From positions 248,001 to 312,000 of the forward strand of contig CAMPDV010000233.1 in NCBI GenBank assembly GCA_946699065.1: 64,000 nt of DNA. Direction: 5' to 3'. The notes beneath the pieces were generated by a model, which worked only from the letters and a program-made list of their open reading frames with translations, ran no database searches and was not told the origin of the DNA. The position numbers and the translations under genes were made by a program. Source of the stretch: Loxodes magnus (Eukaryota > Ciliophora > Karyorelictea > Loxodida > Loxodidae). Below, in pieces: positions 1 to 12,876 of this stretch; the first letter of the stretch is position 1; the number at the start of each line of letters is the position of its first letter.

Positions 1-582
1 TACAAATGTATAAGCAGACAAATAATGAAATGTATTAAATTCCTTTTATATTTTAAGTTTATATAGCTTTAAGTTTATTATTTAGAATCTAAATTAAATA
101 AACTTTAAAATTATTTCTAAAGATAAAACCCAATTTTTTATACTAAACTTTTAGATAAAATAAGTAAGCTGCTCTTATTTAATTATAAGAAATATTAGCA
201 TTATTTAAAGAAACCTTTAACTTCAGATTATTCGATATTTCATATATTTTTAAAGTTAGTTTTATAAATTTAAAATAAGCATCAAATTCTTCTGTTTTAT
301 TATCTTATTATATTGCTATTTTTATAATAGTTTACCAAGTATTTAGTTTAGTTTCTGATATTTGTTCTTTTAATTTAATGCTTTACATATATTTTTATTT
401 TATAACTGGAAGTATAATTACTATAAAGCTTTCTTTTAAACCCATGGAATTTCTCAAATAAGTATATAGAGTTTATGCTGTTGAGAATTTAATTATGTAT
501 TTAGATACCAAATTGTTAATAAAGCATAAAGAATAGTCAATAAGTTAGAGTATTTAATGAAGTTAAACTTGTAATTATAACA
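1..582. other. AT-rich intergenic DNA
   Basis: No recognisable gene, repeat or domain was found on either strand. The base composition is strongly A/T, with short runs and the recurrent word TAAAGCATA near the tRNA-like sequence that follows. A small gene could be hidden, because the apparent all-sense code makes open frames uninformative. Confidence 0.5.
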
Positions 583-648
583 GACAGTGTGGCCGAGTGG
601 TCTAAGGCGCTAGTCTTTCGGGGCGTGGGTTCAAATCCCACCGCTGTA
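583..648 (+). pseudogene. tRNA-Ser-like sequence lacking the anticodon arm
   Basis: Acceptor strand GACAGTG pairs with CGCTGT at the 3' end. The D-arm region contains TGGCCGAGTGG, a perfect A-box. The T-arm GTGGG-TTCAAAT-CCCAC is fully paired and contains the B-box GGTTCAAATCC. The sequence is 66 nt long, whereas class II tRNA-Ser is usually 82-85 nt. The missing length of about 17 nt equals one anticodon stem-loop: the sequence passes from GGCGCTAG straight into a short variable-arm-like stretch TCTTTCGGGG. With no anticodon it cannot decode. The internal Pol III promoter boxes are intact, so it may be a tRNA pseudogene, a SINE-like head or a TFIIIC site. The assignment to Ser rests on similarity to eukaryotic tRNA-Ser; Leu is less likely. 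Confidence 0.8.
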
Positions 649-2227
649 ATTTTGAATTTAAAAATAAAGGATCAATAAAGCATAATAATTTAATATACTA
701 ACTAGCAATAAAAATAAATAGATTAATTATATAATATAATTATACTAGTTTAAGCTTTATTATTCATTTATAAATATAAATTTATTTATGATAAATAGCT
801 TACATTAATACTAAGATTTATAAACACCTTTGAAAAAAGCAAATGCTTTGAAAGCTTATACTAATTTAGAATTTATATTATATAGTATAATTTAATAATT
901 TTATTTTCAATAACCCTAGAAAAAATAACTTTTTGGGTTATAAAATACCTATAAATATAAAAAAGCGATATGGATTTGAAGAAATAAATAAAGATAAAAG
1001 TTATATTAAAATGAAACACTTAAGAATATAAGTAAGATAAAGAAAAGACTTAATGTAAAATAAAGTAGTTAATTATAAAACTAAGATTATTTATATAGTT
1101 ATTAATACTACAATTCTATTTATAATATTTAAAATAATCTATTACTAAATTAATAAACTAATATAATTTAAATGGAATTATTATAATTTATATTCACTTA
1201 CCTTATTATTCACTTTTAAAAATTACACTTAGATATGAAGTTATTAAACTGTCTTTAATTTTGAATAAATTAATGAGTATGAAAATAGTTATTAAGTTAG
1301 AAAGCAAAAATATTAGATGAATCTTAGTTAGCTGATAAATAAATTTAATTTGTTTCTTTTTTTCTGGCAAAATATTTTGGTATTCATTCTGTAATAAATA
1401 AAAAAACTCTTAATCGAACATTTAAAAAACAAAATTGAAATTAATAAAAAAATGAATATCTTCCCATTAGTTCCCAGTACTATTATAAAGCCAGATATTT
1501 GTAAGAAAATTAATTTTAAAATTATTCAGAAATAAAATATAATTAATTACAAATTATAACTTAATTAGAAATAAAATTAGTTTGCTTTTAATTTAATTTA
1601 TTAGATAATTTAACTTTCATACAATCTCATTCTTTTGCTGATAAATAATTTAATTTATTATCTAGTGCTTTAATTTATTTTATATAATACTTTATTTTTA
1701 CGCTTTCTAATAATTTAATAATTATTAGCTAAATTATTTTATTTTTTAATTAAAGAAGATATTCAGGAAAATATTAAGAAGGCTTTATTTTTAGAGATAT
1801 TAAATATTTCTACTATAGACTAAATCAATCTTATTAAATTAATTAAAATGTGTTTCTTCTACTATCTATTTTTATATTATAATAAACTAGGATAAAATTA
1901 TATTATTCTTTATTCTATTGAATTATTAATTAAAATTCAAACAAAATTTATTATATTTTAGTTCAATTTTATTTATAATATAGTTAATTCTGGAACAAAA
2001 TTAAAATCCTTAATTCTTAATATATTTAATTACTCTAAATAAAATTTAATTATTCCTAATTTTTATTCTTTTTAATAAGAATTATTATTTAATATAATTA
2101 AGACAATAAATATATTTAATTATAACTATACATAGATAACTTTAATTTTAATTATTGAACAGATTAACTAGAAAATTTAAATAAATAGGTTTAAATATAA
2201 ATTTTAGTTTAATAAGAGTATATTAGT
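649..2227. other. AT-rich intergenic DNA downstream of the giant surface-protein gene
   Basis: The composition becomes more extremely A/T than in the neighbouring gene, and no domain is visible. The minus-strand frame of the giant gene stays open into this stretch because TAA and TAG are read as Gln. Acidic and glycine codons largely vanish below about position 2230, which suggests 3' non-coding sequence. An in-frame TGA lies at 1937-1939 if the stop is further out than assumed. Confidence 0.45.
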
Positions 2228-5200
2228 TTATTATTGTCTGTCTAACTTAAATTGCACTTTCTTCTGCTAAAAGATGCTCTTAATATCCTAAATATCTAAA
2301 GAAATTTCTAAATATTTTATTGTTTTTTCAAAATTTTCTTCTGGTTCAGGATCCTCATCTATGCTTGTTATTCTTATTGGATAAGTTTCTCCTTGAAAAC
2401 ATTTCTCTAAATATTATATTTCCTACTGACTTTTTATCTCAGGTATATCATTTTCTGAATTTTTATTCATCTAAATATTTAATTGAAGATTTTCTTCTTA
2501 CAAATTTGATTTTACACTTGGAAATTTGACTTAAATAAACTCCTATTTTTCTATTTTTTATTTAGTTATTTGTGAGAATTCTTCTTTTATAGCTTTATTT
2601 TATTCTTCTTCTTCGCCAACTCTTTTAAACATATCTTGATTGATTTTAGAATATTTCAGTTTAAACTCTTGAAAGACTTTTATTCAATATTTTTGTTTTC
2701 CTTTTTACTAATTTTTGATATACTATTGATGTAAATCTTCGACATTTTTATCACAAAGAAGATAAAAATCTATTTTTTTTAAGAGATCCGTTATTTCAGT
2801 CTAATCAGTAAACTGCTACATTTCTTCACTTATGCATAATTCTTAGTCTTTGGTTCATAAATCCTTTAAGGTATTTTAATTTTATTTTTTATCCTTTTAA
2901 TTACCTTTTATTATATTTTGCTTCTTTTGTTTCTTTTTATTATTCTTTTTAATCTCTTACTCTTTATTCTTCTCCCATTCCTTAACAATACTCACTAGTT
3001 TTAATCCTTTTTTGAAGCAGTTTAATTTATATCAGAGTTATGAAGATTTTTTTTAGAGTATAGATCCAATTTCTTCAATTAATTTTCAACAGCATTTGAA
3101 TATGAAATAGAAATTTGAAAAAAGAAGTAAAATGAATACTATAATGTCTATAGCGTAATAACGTTAGCCAGAATCAAAGTAAATTCCCAAATATAGAATA
3201 AAAGCTGCAATGTACATATAATTAATTTCTAGATTATTCAGCTCTTTATTTACATAAGGCTTATACTTATTTTAAAGCTTAATGCTGCCTATCAGTATTA
3301 GTATTAAGATTCAGTATTAGAATATTAGAGTTGTTTTCTATAGAAATATGAATACTGATGAAATAGCATATTTTTCATATATCTTTATTAACTCTCAGAA
3401 GTAAAACTCATTTTTATATCCAATTGTGAGAAATCCAAATTGTTTTTTTATTTAATCTAATTATAGTTCTAATTTATGTTTCCTAAGGTATATATAAATT
3501 AAGAAAGGAACTAAAATACCATAAACCAATAGTCCTGGAAGAGATACAGCCAAAGCAAATGTTAAATGCTTACCTTTTCAGCATTCTATATCAGGATATG
3601 CATTCAAAACTGTTCTATTTTCTGAAATAGACTAACAGCTAAATGTTCCAAAAAGAGTTTTGATTATATTAGTGTTAATTTGAAAGAAGGAAATACTTAA
3701 CACTGAAATAAATACATTTATATTAAACTTTCTCCTTCTTATCATTGACCAAAGAAATAAAACTACAAACGAAAAACAAAATATTACTATAGGTAATAGT
3801 GCTGTAGATAAAGTCTTATAGTAATACCTATTTTCTTCTTCCCAATCCATGCAGTCAAATTTAAAATTATTTGCTGTTCCAGTAGTTGAATTGAACTTTT
3901 CATTTACTTAGAATAGATTTAATAAAGTCTGAGGCCAATTAAAATTGAAATTCTGAATTAAAGAAGTAAACTGCATGTAATTTATAAAAATCCTTCAATA
4001 AACACTTAAATATTCATCTTTTTTATGTGAATTTATTGTCCGATAAACTTAATAGACTATGTAACCTATAAATATTGCTATAATAAAGAGAGCTTAAATG
4101 GTTGAAACATATTTTTATGGACATCTTTGACATATATTATCACCATCCTTTCTTCAATCTTACTCGCAAACGTCACATAAAACTCCTTTATGTCCTTTTG
4201 CACAACCTCCTCCATTTATTAAGCTTTTCAAATTTAAGGAAGATTTTCTTTTATCAGATCCAGATGCTTCAAGATATTAAGTGATTTTTGTTTCTTTCAA
4301 ATATATTCCCCTACATGCTTTTTAAGTAGGACACTTAAAAATTTTATCTGTGTTAACATTTTCTCTTCAATATCCTTATTTTGGAGTTATTAAATCACCA
4401 CCGTAACATGTTGCTCCTTCCATGCATTCATTACAATCAGAATCATTTTTTTTTAAAGAATATTCTCCATATCTACAATTCTGACACTCATTTCCATCTA
4501 CGAATATTTACCCTCGCAAGCATTTTTGTATTTTTACGTATATTTATAGATCATTAGAATATTAACTAGATTGAAAAAGCTTTTATCAATTGCATTAGTT
4601 TCTAAATTCAATGTTACGTTATCTCCAGGTTTACCTTTTATTACTAAATCTCTATTGTCAAAAATTCCATACTATGAATATATTTTTGTTTTACCTGCCA
4701 ATTCTGCATTGTCCTTAGTAAAGATTTGAGCAATTGATGAGTTATCCGTTTTTACAATTTAACCATAAAAATCTGTAATGTATATGACACTCTCTGGAAC
4801 TTATTATCCAGGCAATAAAGAAATCTATAAATTCCTTTTTTTTTATTTTATTTGCAATAACCTAAAACATCATCAATATAACTGATATTAAGCATATAAG
4901 GAAAAGCAGCTAAGTTATTTCCATAGTAAGCTATATTATTTTAGAAGTACTAACAAATTTCTGATTCATTTACTCTAGGTATTAATTAAGGAATAGTTCC
5001 GTATATTGAAATTGCTCCTCCTTCACTGTATTAGTTAGTGATTTTGTTGTTTATAAAGCTGTTATTTTCAATAGAGTACTTACAAAGATATGTTCTATCA
5101 CATTCTAATCTTAAAGCTCCACCTTTTGAAATAAATGAATCTTGACCTTCTATTTTATTGTTTAGAAACTAGTTTTTTGAGAATGTGATATTTGCATTCT

Positions 5201-8200
5201 TGCAAAATCCTGCACCTCCATGTTCTGAAGCAACATTGTTTTCAAAAGTATTGTTAGACAGTTCATATTTTCCTTGGAGTAAATAATCATTTAGAATTGC
5301 AAAGCAAGATCCTGATTTAGATTTTTAGTTAGAGCAGTTAGAATTACTCATTTTCATTAAGGAATTTAGACTGAAAATAGCAGAGCCATAAGTACTATCA
5401 CTTTAACCAAAAGAGAGATTTATTTTGTCTAAGTATAAAATGCTTTCTGTTATAGCCAGAGCTGTATTATTATAGTTACTTAAACTACTTTATTTCATTT
5501 CCAAGCGTGAATTTTAAATAAATATAATAGACCCATAACTTCTAGATCTAGAGTATTAAAACTACGCATTAGAAATTGTTAGATTAGTTTGATAAGCGTA
5601 AATTGCTCCTCCTTATTCACTATCCATATTATAAAAATTAGTATTGAAAGCTTTGAAGGTAGAATTTTATAAGTAAATAGCTCCGCCTCATATACTTGTT
5701 CCGTTATTAAAAAGAGAACTGGAAATATAAATTTCAGATCAAAAGTTACTTGCAATGAAAGCTCCAGAATAAGATGTTTGATTATGGAAAGTTGAACTTT
5801 CAATATTAATAGAAAAGTTCCAAGCCATTATTCCCGAAGTAGATCCAGTTACTTAATTTTCATACATTTGAAAGTTTAACAGATTTAGGTAACTTTAATA
5901 TACGAAAATCATAGAAGTTCAACCAATATTCTTATAAAACTAGGTGTTCTATATAATACTTTTTTCTTATAATTTAGAAGTTCATATACTAATAATACCC
6001 AAATTTTTTACTTTGTTGTTGAAAATTAAAGAATCGTGTATCGCAAATTTCGCGTTTTATATGTAAAGGAAAGTTCCATCGTCGGAGGTACTATTTGTAA
6101 AATTAGATTTATATGCTTAAAAGTTACTATTTAGTTAAAGGTATCCAACTCCTCCTTTATCTATTGCTTAGTTTTAGTTACATAAAACTTATCGGAAAGT
6201 TAGTGTAGAATTTAGCATATGGAAAACAGCACCTTCTTCTGCTTTATTATTTGAAAACTCTGAATATTAGATGGAAATATTAGATATATATGATTTGATA
6301 ACTCCACCTATTGAGGCATTATTTCCTTTACATTTTATTTACTAAATGGCTATCTTATTTACCTGTGAAAATGAAAACACTGCTCCATTAGTAGCTTTAT
6401 TATTGGTGAAATTACATTTTTAAATACTTATATTTTAATCCGAATTTGCTTCTATAACACCTCCTGTACTTTCAGCTGAGTTGCTTGTGAAAGTGCATTA
6501 CACTAATGAATAATTAGAAAATTGACTATTTATTGAAGCTCCTTTCAATGCTTTATTATTCTAAAACTAAGAATTTTAAATTTAAGCTTTTACACTTTTT
6601 AAATCTAAAATGGATCCTTTTTTAGCATCATTATTTATAAATTAGCAATCCATTATATTAAAATATTCGCCAACAACTCCAATTAAAACTCCTTCCCTGA
6701 TTATGTTTCTTTCTATTTTAGTTTAGTAAATTTCCAATTTTGCTTCTTTAGTTCCTATTAGCTAAATATCAGCTTAGTTATATGAAAAATTATTATATCG
6801 TATGCCCATATACTTAGTCTATTTAGCCTAGATAAGTGAATTCGCGTAGTTTACCTTAAATATGCAGAATTCCAAAGATAAGTAATTTGAACTAGTAGCT
6901 TCTAGTAAGTTTCCAATAGGAGCAGTATTTTAAGTAAGCTAAATTTGATTAAATAAAGTATCAGTGCTTTATAAGAATAAAACAGATCCATACTAAGCTT
7001 CATTTTCCTCTATTTCACTATTAGTTAAGTTTAGAAATGAGTTTTGAAATACAAATATTACAGCTCCATTTCCAGCTTTATTTCTTAAAAACATGCAATT
7101 TTCTATCAAAAAATTAGTTTAAGAGCCAAATATATTTCCACCAAAATTTTCAGCTAAATTCAAGTTAAATTAGCTTTTAAAAATGTAAACTTAAGAATTC
7201 ATAGAAAATAAGGGGGCACCATACTTAGCTTTGCATTATTCAACTTAAATATTTTTAATATTTAAATTTCCATCTTTCTAGTAAATAAAGCCACCTTCTT
7301 CTATAGCTTAGTTTTTAAAGCTTCTAGTATTTTCTATTGAAACTTTTGATTATCAATTAAATAAAAGGCCACCTTTTCTTGCTATATTCTCTTATGCATT
7401 AAGTTAAGTAATTTAAGCATCTGAATTGTATAAAAATAAGCTTCCTGAATCATAAGCATTATTCTATTTTATTTATAGAAGATTCAAGTAAAGCTTATTT
7501 TGATATTAGAAGTAAGCTACACTTCCCTAGAAGGCTTCGTTAAGCAGGAAGGAATTATTTTGAATAAAAGATTCTTGCTAGAGTAAATATTAATCAAAAT
7601 AGAATACTCCTCCCATTAATGAGGCACTACTTTTTTCAAATTAACTATTTGATATTGTTTAAATGCTTGAAAAACCTGAAAACAAAAATCCTCCGTTTCC
7701 TTAAATAGCTTTACTATTTTATGAAGTTATATAGTTTATCAGTTTAATGTTTGAATATTCCATATATACCGCCACCTGATACCAGAGCTTAACTTTAAAT
7801 AAAACTGCAATTTTCAATTAGTTATATTTATGATTCAAATAAGGCTAATACTCCTCCTTAAGCTGTTACATTACTAATGGAAAATAGGTTATTTTTTATG
7901 TAACTTAGTTCGGTATTTTTTAAATATATGCTTCCTCCTTATTGAGCTTCACTGGAGTTAAATTCATTATCATTGATGCCTTAACTTATAATGCTGTTTT
8001 AAATGAAAAGTACTCCTCCCGAACTTCTTGCTGCGCTTAATAAGAAAGAGCAATTTTACAACGAAGATAACTTGGAAGCAAGTAAATACATAAATCCTCC
8101 ATTTCCATATACTGCCTTACTATATTTAATTTTAGTATTTTTAATTTCTTTTATTTAAGAAAATTACACACTTAAAGACCCTCCATCTCATTAAGCAGAA

Positions 8201-11200
8201 TTCTCATAAAAGAAGCAATTATCGATTTGAATATCTAATGAATCTATTAAAAAAATAGCTCCTCCAGATGTTAATGCTGAGTTGTTGATAAACGTATTAT
8301 TAATGACTGAAATGGATCATGATTGTTCTATATAAATAGCTCCTCCTTACTATTGAGCTGTGTTGTTTTCAAAGAAATTATTGTAAATCATAATTTCTGA
8401 ATAATCCCATAAAAAACTAAGCGAACCTCCTAATTAAGCCTTATTCGATAAGAAGTAGTTGTTAGTGAAATTCTATATTGTTGAAATAAACGCAAAAAGA
8501 AATCCTCCTCATCCATACAAAGCTTAATTTTAAATAGCGTTTATGTTATTGAAAATATTAAATATTATTAAATTGATAGTCTAAAGCATCAATATCTGCT
8601 TTACTAAAGATTTATCTTGTAGCCAAACCAAGTAAATCCATAAACTTGATAAGGCCCGAATCCACCAATTCCCAATTGCGATTCATTACATTACCTTAGT
8701 TAATGCAAGCACATGTCTACAACAACTTCACTTACCAATAAGGCTCCATTGCTGCAAAGCATGCTCCTAATTTATAGTTAATAATCATTTCTACAAGTCT
8801 TCACGAAATATAAACACTAAAATCCCTTGCGTAACTTTACTGCCAATATCTTAAGATATTGCATGACAATCTTACAACTATCATGTTATAAGCCGCAAAA
8901 AACTTGTATGTCTCCAAAAAATTCTTCCCAGCACCTTCTTTGCAATAGTCCAACTAAAAGTTTAACAGAACAAAAGTTCCAGACTGCAAAAAAGTGACTA
9001 AGTAAGAATTTATTTTCGACTACAGAAAGGCGCCAATTTTCCATAAAATGATTACTTAAACATTGGACGATCGAGTCTAGAATTCACATAAAAGCTCCGG
9101 AATTTGCTGGAATGGTCTGCCCAGCGTAGTAGAGTCCTTTACGGAAACCTTTGCAAGTTTCTGGAATTTATTTTCCCAGAAACTGAGTATTAAAAAATAC
9201 GTCCGAGTCCGGAATCAATTGGATTCGTCTAAACTGATCAATTCTAGTGGCTGCTGGGAAAATATAAGCCTCACGCAGGTGAAATTCAGAATTCAACCCC
9301 ATTCTGAAAATCCACCAGAACTTTTGTCCATCCATATATGCATAAAATATTGTTATTGAAAATATTAATTGAAGAATCCTCAGCATAAATTCCTCCTCCA
9401 TAATTGTATGCATAATTTCCAGAGAAAGTGCAGTTTATTAAATTAATTATGTTTGAATTTACTAAACATAAAGCTCCTCCTAAGTATGAGACATTGTTTT
9501 ATGTAAAGTTATTATTTAAAACAGAATTAATAACTGATCTTCACATAATTATTGCTCCTCCTTGCTCAGCTGAATTATTTAAGAAACTATTATTCTCTAT
9601 TTTTTCAATATTAGTATAACGTCCAAGAAATGCCGCACCTCCATTTAACCTTGCTTTATTAAAGGAAAGAGTGTTATTGCTAATTACTTCTACAATCGAA
9701 TCATACAGACATAAAAATCCACCATAACCTTATATTACTTCGTTTTAATAGCCTTTATTGTTTATTAATTACGTAACATATGAGTACTCTATATTAATAG
9801 CGCCACCAGAAAATTCTTAAACTTAATTTTGAGTAAAAATGCAGTTTTCAATAGATTCTATTTCTAAATAGTTTAAATTAATAGCTCCTCCAAAATATGT
9901 AGCATTATTTTAGTTAAAATTGCATCATTGAAAGGAATTTATAGTTGAATAATAACTATCAACTGCACCTCCGTTCAGCTAAGCTGAATTATTGTAAAAG
10001 TTAGTAAATTCAATTTTTAAAGAAATAATACCATGTCAGATAAATATTGCTCCGCCTGAAAAAGCTGCTTTATTTAAAGTAAAATTGCATCTACTTATTG
10101 AATTCATATCAGAATAATATAGCATTAAGAATCCTCCATAATATTATTTCACTTCGTTTTTTTCACCAGTAACATTACTAAGATTTTAAATTATCGAAAA
10201 TTCTAATCCTATTGCTCCCCCATATCAGTGCAACGCAGAATTTTCTATGAAATAGCTGTTTTCTATTACATCAATCCATGAATTTTATAAAAAAGAAGCC
10301 CCTCCTACAAGTAAAGCATTGTTTAGACTAAAGTTGCGTTAATTAATGGAAGTTATAATTGATGTTTCAGAATCTAATGCACCTCCATTTAACTAAGCTG
10401 AATTATTGGTAAAGTTAGTAAATTGAATGTTTTCTTTAATTTAGCTATTATAAGCAGAAAATACTCCTCCAGATTAACCTGCTTTATTTAAAGAAAAGCT
10501 ACAATTACTTATTTAAGTAATGTTAGAATAATCAAAGTTTAGAAATCCTCCATAACTATATTTTGCTTCGTTTTCTTCACCATTAGCATTCCTTATGTAT
10601 CTGATATTTGAGTTATTTGCTTCAATACATCCTCAATATTTATGAACTGCATAGTTTTAAAAAAAATTGCAATGCTCTATAGATTAATCTACGAATCATA
10701 AATAGCAATAGCACCTCCAGATAATTAAGCATTGCTTTAACTAAAATTACTTAATTTAAATTAGTTAGCCATAGAATTTAAAAAAAGCAAAGCTCCGCCA
10801 CTTTTTTAAGCTACATTATTAAAGAAAAAATTATTATAAACGCTTAGTGTTATGTTACTCTAAACTAAATATAAAGCTCCTCCAGATTAATTTGCTTCGT
10901 TTTATGAAAATCTACTTGCATCAATTTTTTTAATTTAAGATTAAAAGATATAAGAGAATCCTTCATTCTAAGCTTAGTTATTTAAACCTTAAACGTTTTC
11001 TATTTGTGAAATTAATGAAATTTTTATAAATAAAGCTCCACCTTAGCTTGATGCTTTATTTTCAGTAAAAACACAATTTTTCATAAAAAGTTCAGTATTT
11101 TATTTTGCATAGAGAGTTCCACCCTCTTCAGCTTAATTTTGATTAAATGAACTATTTTATATTGAAGCAAATGATTTATATAAATACATAGCTCCTCCAA

Positions 11201-11959
11201 ATTTTGCATGGTTTAAATTAAAAGTGCAATTATTTATATAAGTTCTAGACTCTATAACCATTAAGGATCCTCCTGAATATCCCTTGTTTTATTCAAATGT
11301 AGTATTTGACGCATTAAAATTTGAGTATTCGAAAAGAATGCATCCATAGCTTACTGAGTTAGTTTTAAATTATGTGTTAACCAGTGAAAACTAACTTTCG
11401 AAGCTTTAAAAAATAAGACCCTCATTGTTAATAAACTAGCTATCCTTAATATAGACTTCAGAGCTTTATATATAGAATATTTATCCATTCTAATCTGCCT
11501 TATTATTCTAAACTTATAAATGCTCAAAAATTATGTGACTACTATCAATTAAAAAGTAATTGCTACCTTAAGGGGAAAAATGTTCTATTTAAACTGAAGT
11601 AATTACTAACCTTGAATATTAAGTTGAATAGATAAAGACGCAATTTGTTTATTCGCAATTGTTATCCTAAATCAAGTTGTTTCCATTTATTGATAAATTT
11701 GTAAATTATAGATAATCTTAGCTGAGGAAAAAATAAGGCTTAGCTGATTCTAAAATGAGAGTGGTTTTACTTTATTTATTTAAACACATAGTTGAGCTTT
11801 AATCTTGCTATGAGCATTAATAGCCAAATAATTTAATTGATTTGAAATATTGCTATTCTCATCCTCCTCTGAATATTTCGCATTAATCTTAGCTTTCAGT
11901 TTAATTTAAGCAACCAAGAGAGTGATCATGTTAGGAAATGTATATTGAGTGATTTTCAT
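2228..11959 (-). CDS. Giant beta-helix / Cys-rich / multi-pass membrane surface protein
   Basis: This is a ciliate-type surface protein read with TAA/TAG as Gln and TGA as Trp. The start at 11959 gives MKITQYTFPNMITLLVA, a plausible signal segment. A frame change near 11.7-11.8 kb suggests a short intron. From about 11500 to 5000, tens of repeats follow the pattern FxxNxA..GGAI(Y/F), as in Chlamydia Pmp-like or pectate-lyase-like parallel beta-helices. Next comes a domain containing LPGQQVPESV and DFYGQ, then a Cys-rich module (about 4560-4330) with CxxC and CYGG motifs closing in GYWRENV, then several membrane helices (about 4100-3050) containing EFYFWELIKIYEK, then a Lys/Glu-rich cytosolic tail. 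The frame is continuous from about 5000 to 2228. The family is large in ciliates and its ligand is unknown. The end is placed at tandem TAA codons after an acidic tail; a TGA at 1937-1939 is the alternative. An insert of about 0.8 kb (8562-9368) lies inside. The expected product is about 2,970 residues. Confidence 0.85.
8544..9368. other. About 0.8 kb insert between 18-bp direct repeats inside the giant gene
   Basis: The 18-mer TGTTATTGAAAATATTAA occurs at 8544-8561 and again at 9351-9368, 807 bp apart. On the minus strand the beta-helix repeats run cleanly up to the right copy (GGGIYAEDSSINIFNN) and resume cleanly at the left copy (INAIQNQALYGWGGF). The DNA between does not continue the repeats in that frame, is visibly richer in G/C and uses different codons. 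Removing one repeat plus the insert joins the two halves in frame. An internal eliminated sequence, a mobile insertion with a long target duplication, or captured coding DNA are all possible. A different minus-strand frame of the insert reads as a balanced, Cys-containing polypeptide (for example CSNGALLVSEVVVDMCLHQL), which fits captured coding DNA. Confidence 0.65.
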
Positions 11960-12876
11960 TTTCGCTTGCTTAATAAATAGTCTCAGATACAGACGTAAAG
12001 GGAGAATCAAAAGAGCCATCAGACTATGTAAGTCCCAAAGTTTCAAAAACTTCAGGAATTGTAACATAAAAGTCCTCCGACTTAACTACATAGTTAGAAA
12101 CCAAGAGAGCGATTTACACAGATATAAGTGTGACTTAGACTGTGTACATGATTATTATAATTAAGTCTTAAAGATAGTTATTTAAGGGCAAAATTTAACA
12201 AATAATTAAAGTTTAAATCAATTTTTAAGAAAATAATTGTTGGATTTATTAAGTTACTTTATCTTCATTTATGTATTACCATTTACCTAAAATCTCTCTT
12301 AAGCAAAATAAAGTTTAAGTTAGATTCTTATAATTCCTTTAACTTACTAATAAAGAAAAAAATCTCTGCACTGGCAGAAAGGCATTTTGACTCTTTCTGC
12401 CTTTTAATTTTTATTTAAATGCTAAACTTAAGAAAGAAGCTTTATGCAATTTTTGGACTGTTCTTTTATTTTTTTTCTTAGATATCTTCTATTAAATCTT
12501 CTCCATTTTGAGAATGCTTAATTAAGCTAAAATAGCCTTAAGCTAAGATATAAAATTGATGTCTAAAAAGTTTGAATAAATAGGTTTATTTGTCTTAAGG
12601 AATCTATTAGCTAGAATAAATACAAAAGGAAGATAAATTCAAGCTAAGAAACTACTCTTAATTAGCTAATAAAGAGTATTCTATTTTAGTAGATTTGCTT
12701 ATCTTTATTTATCTAATAGCTTCTACTTTACCTCTATGTTTGAGCTTTTCCATTTATTTTTATTTAAATGTGATGAAATTATTTGATAAAAAAATATAAG
12801 CTTAACTTAAAGTTGATAGTTGTAAGTATAATAATTAACTAGTTGTAAGTGTAAGCTTAAATAATAATTTTAAAGT
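11960..12876. other. Intergenic region between divergent genes
   Basis: This separates the 5' end of the giant minus-strand gene from the plus-strand membrane-protein frame. It should contain both promoters, but no ciliate promoter motif could be recognised. Short open frames near 11949-12164 were not accepted as genes. The only distinct structure is the hairpin at 12373-12401. Confidence 0.45.
12373..12401 (+). other. 9-bp perfect inverted repeat followed by a T-run
   Basis: GGCAGAAAG at 12373-12381 is the exact reverse complement of CTTTCTGCC at 12393-12401, with an 11-nt loop. TTTTAATTTTT follows directly. This could be the 3' end of a small Pol III or other structured RNA, or a terminator-like element for a neighbouring transcript. 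No conserved RNA family was recognised. Confidence 0.4.

Noticed and set aside
2320-2529. Plus-strand open frame, and similar ones at 4102-4284 and 9428-9619
   Set aside because: They are antisense to the giant surface-protein gene, whose minus-strand frame carries clear domains.
11949-12164. Plus-strand 71-codon open frame at the 5' end of the giant gene
   Set aside because: It overlaps the start of the giant gene on the opposite strand and shows no domain. Its basic composition alone is not enough to call a gene.
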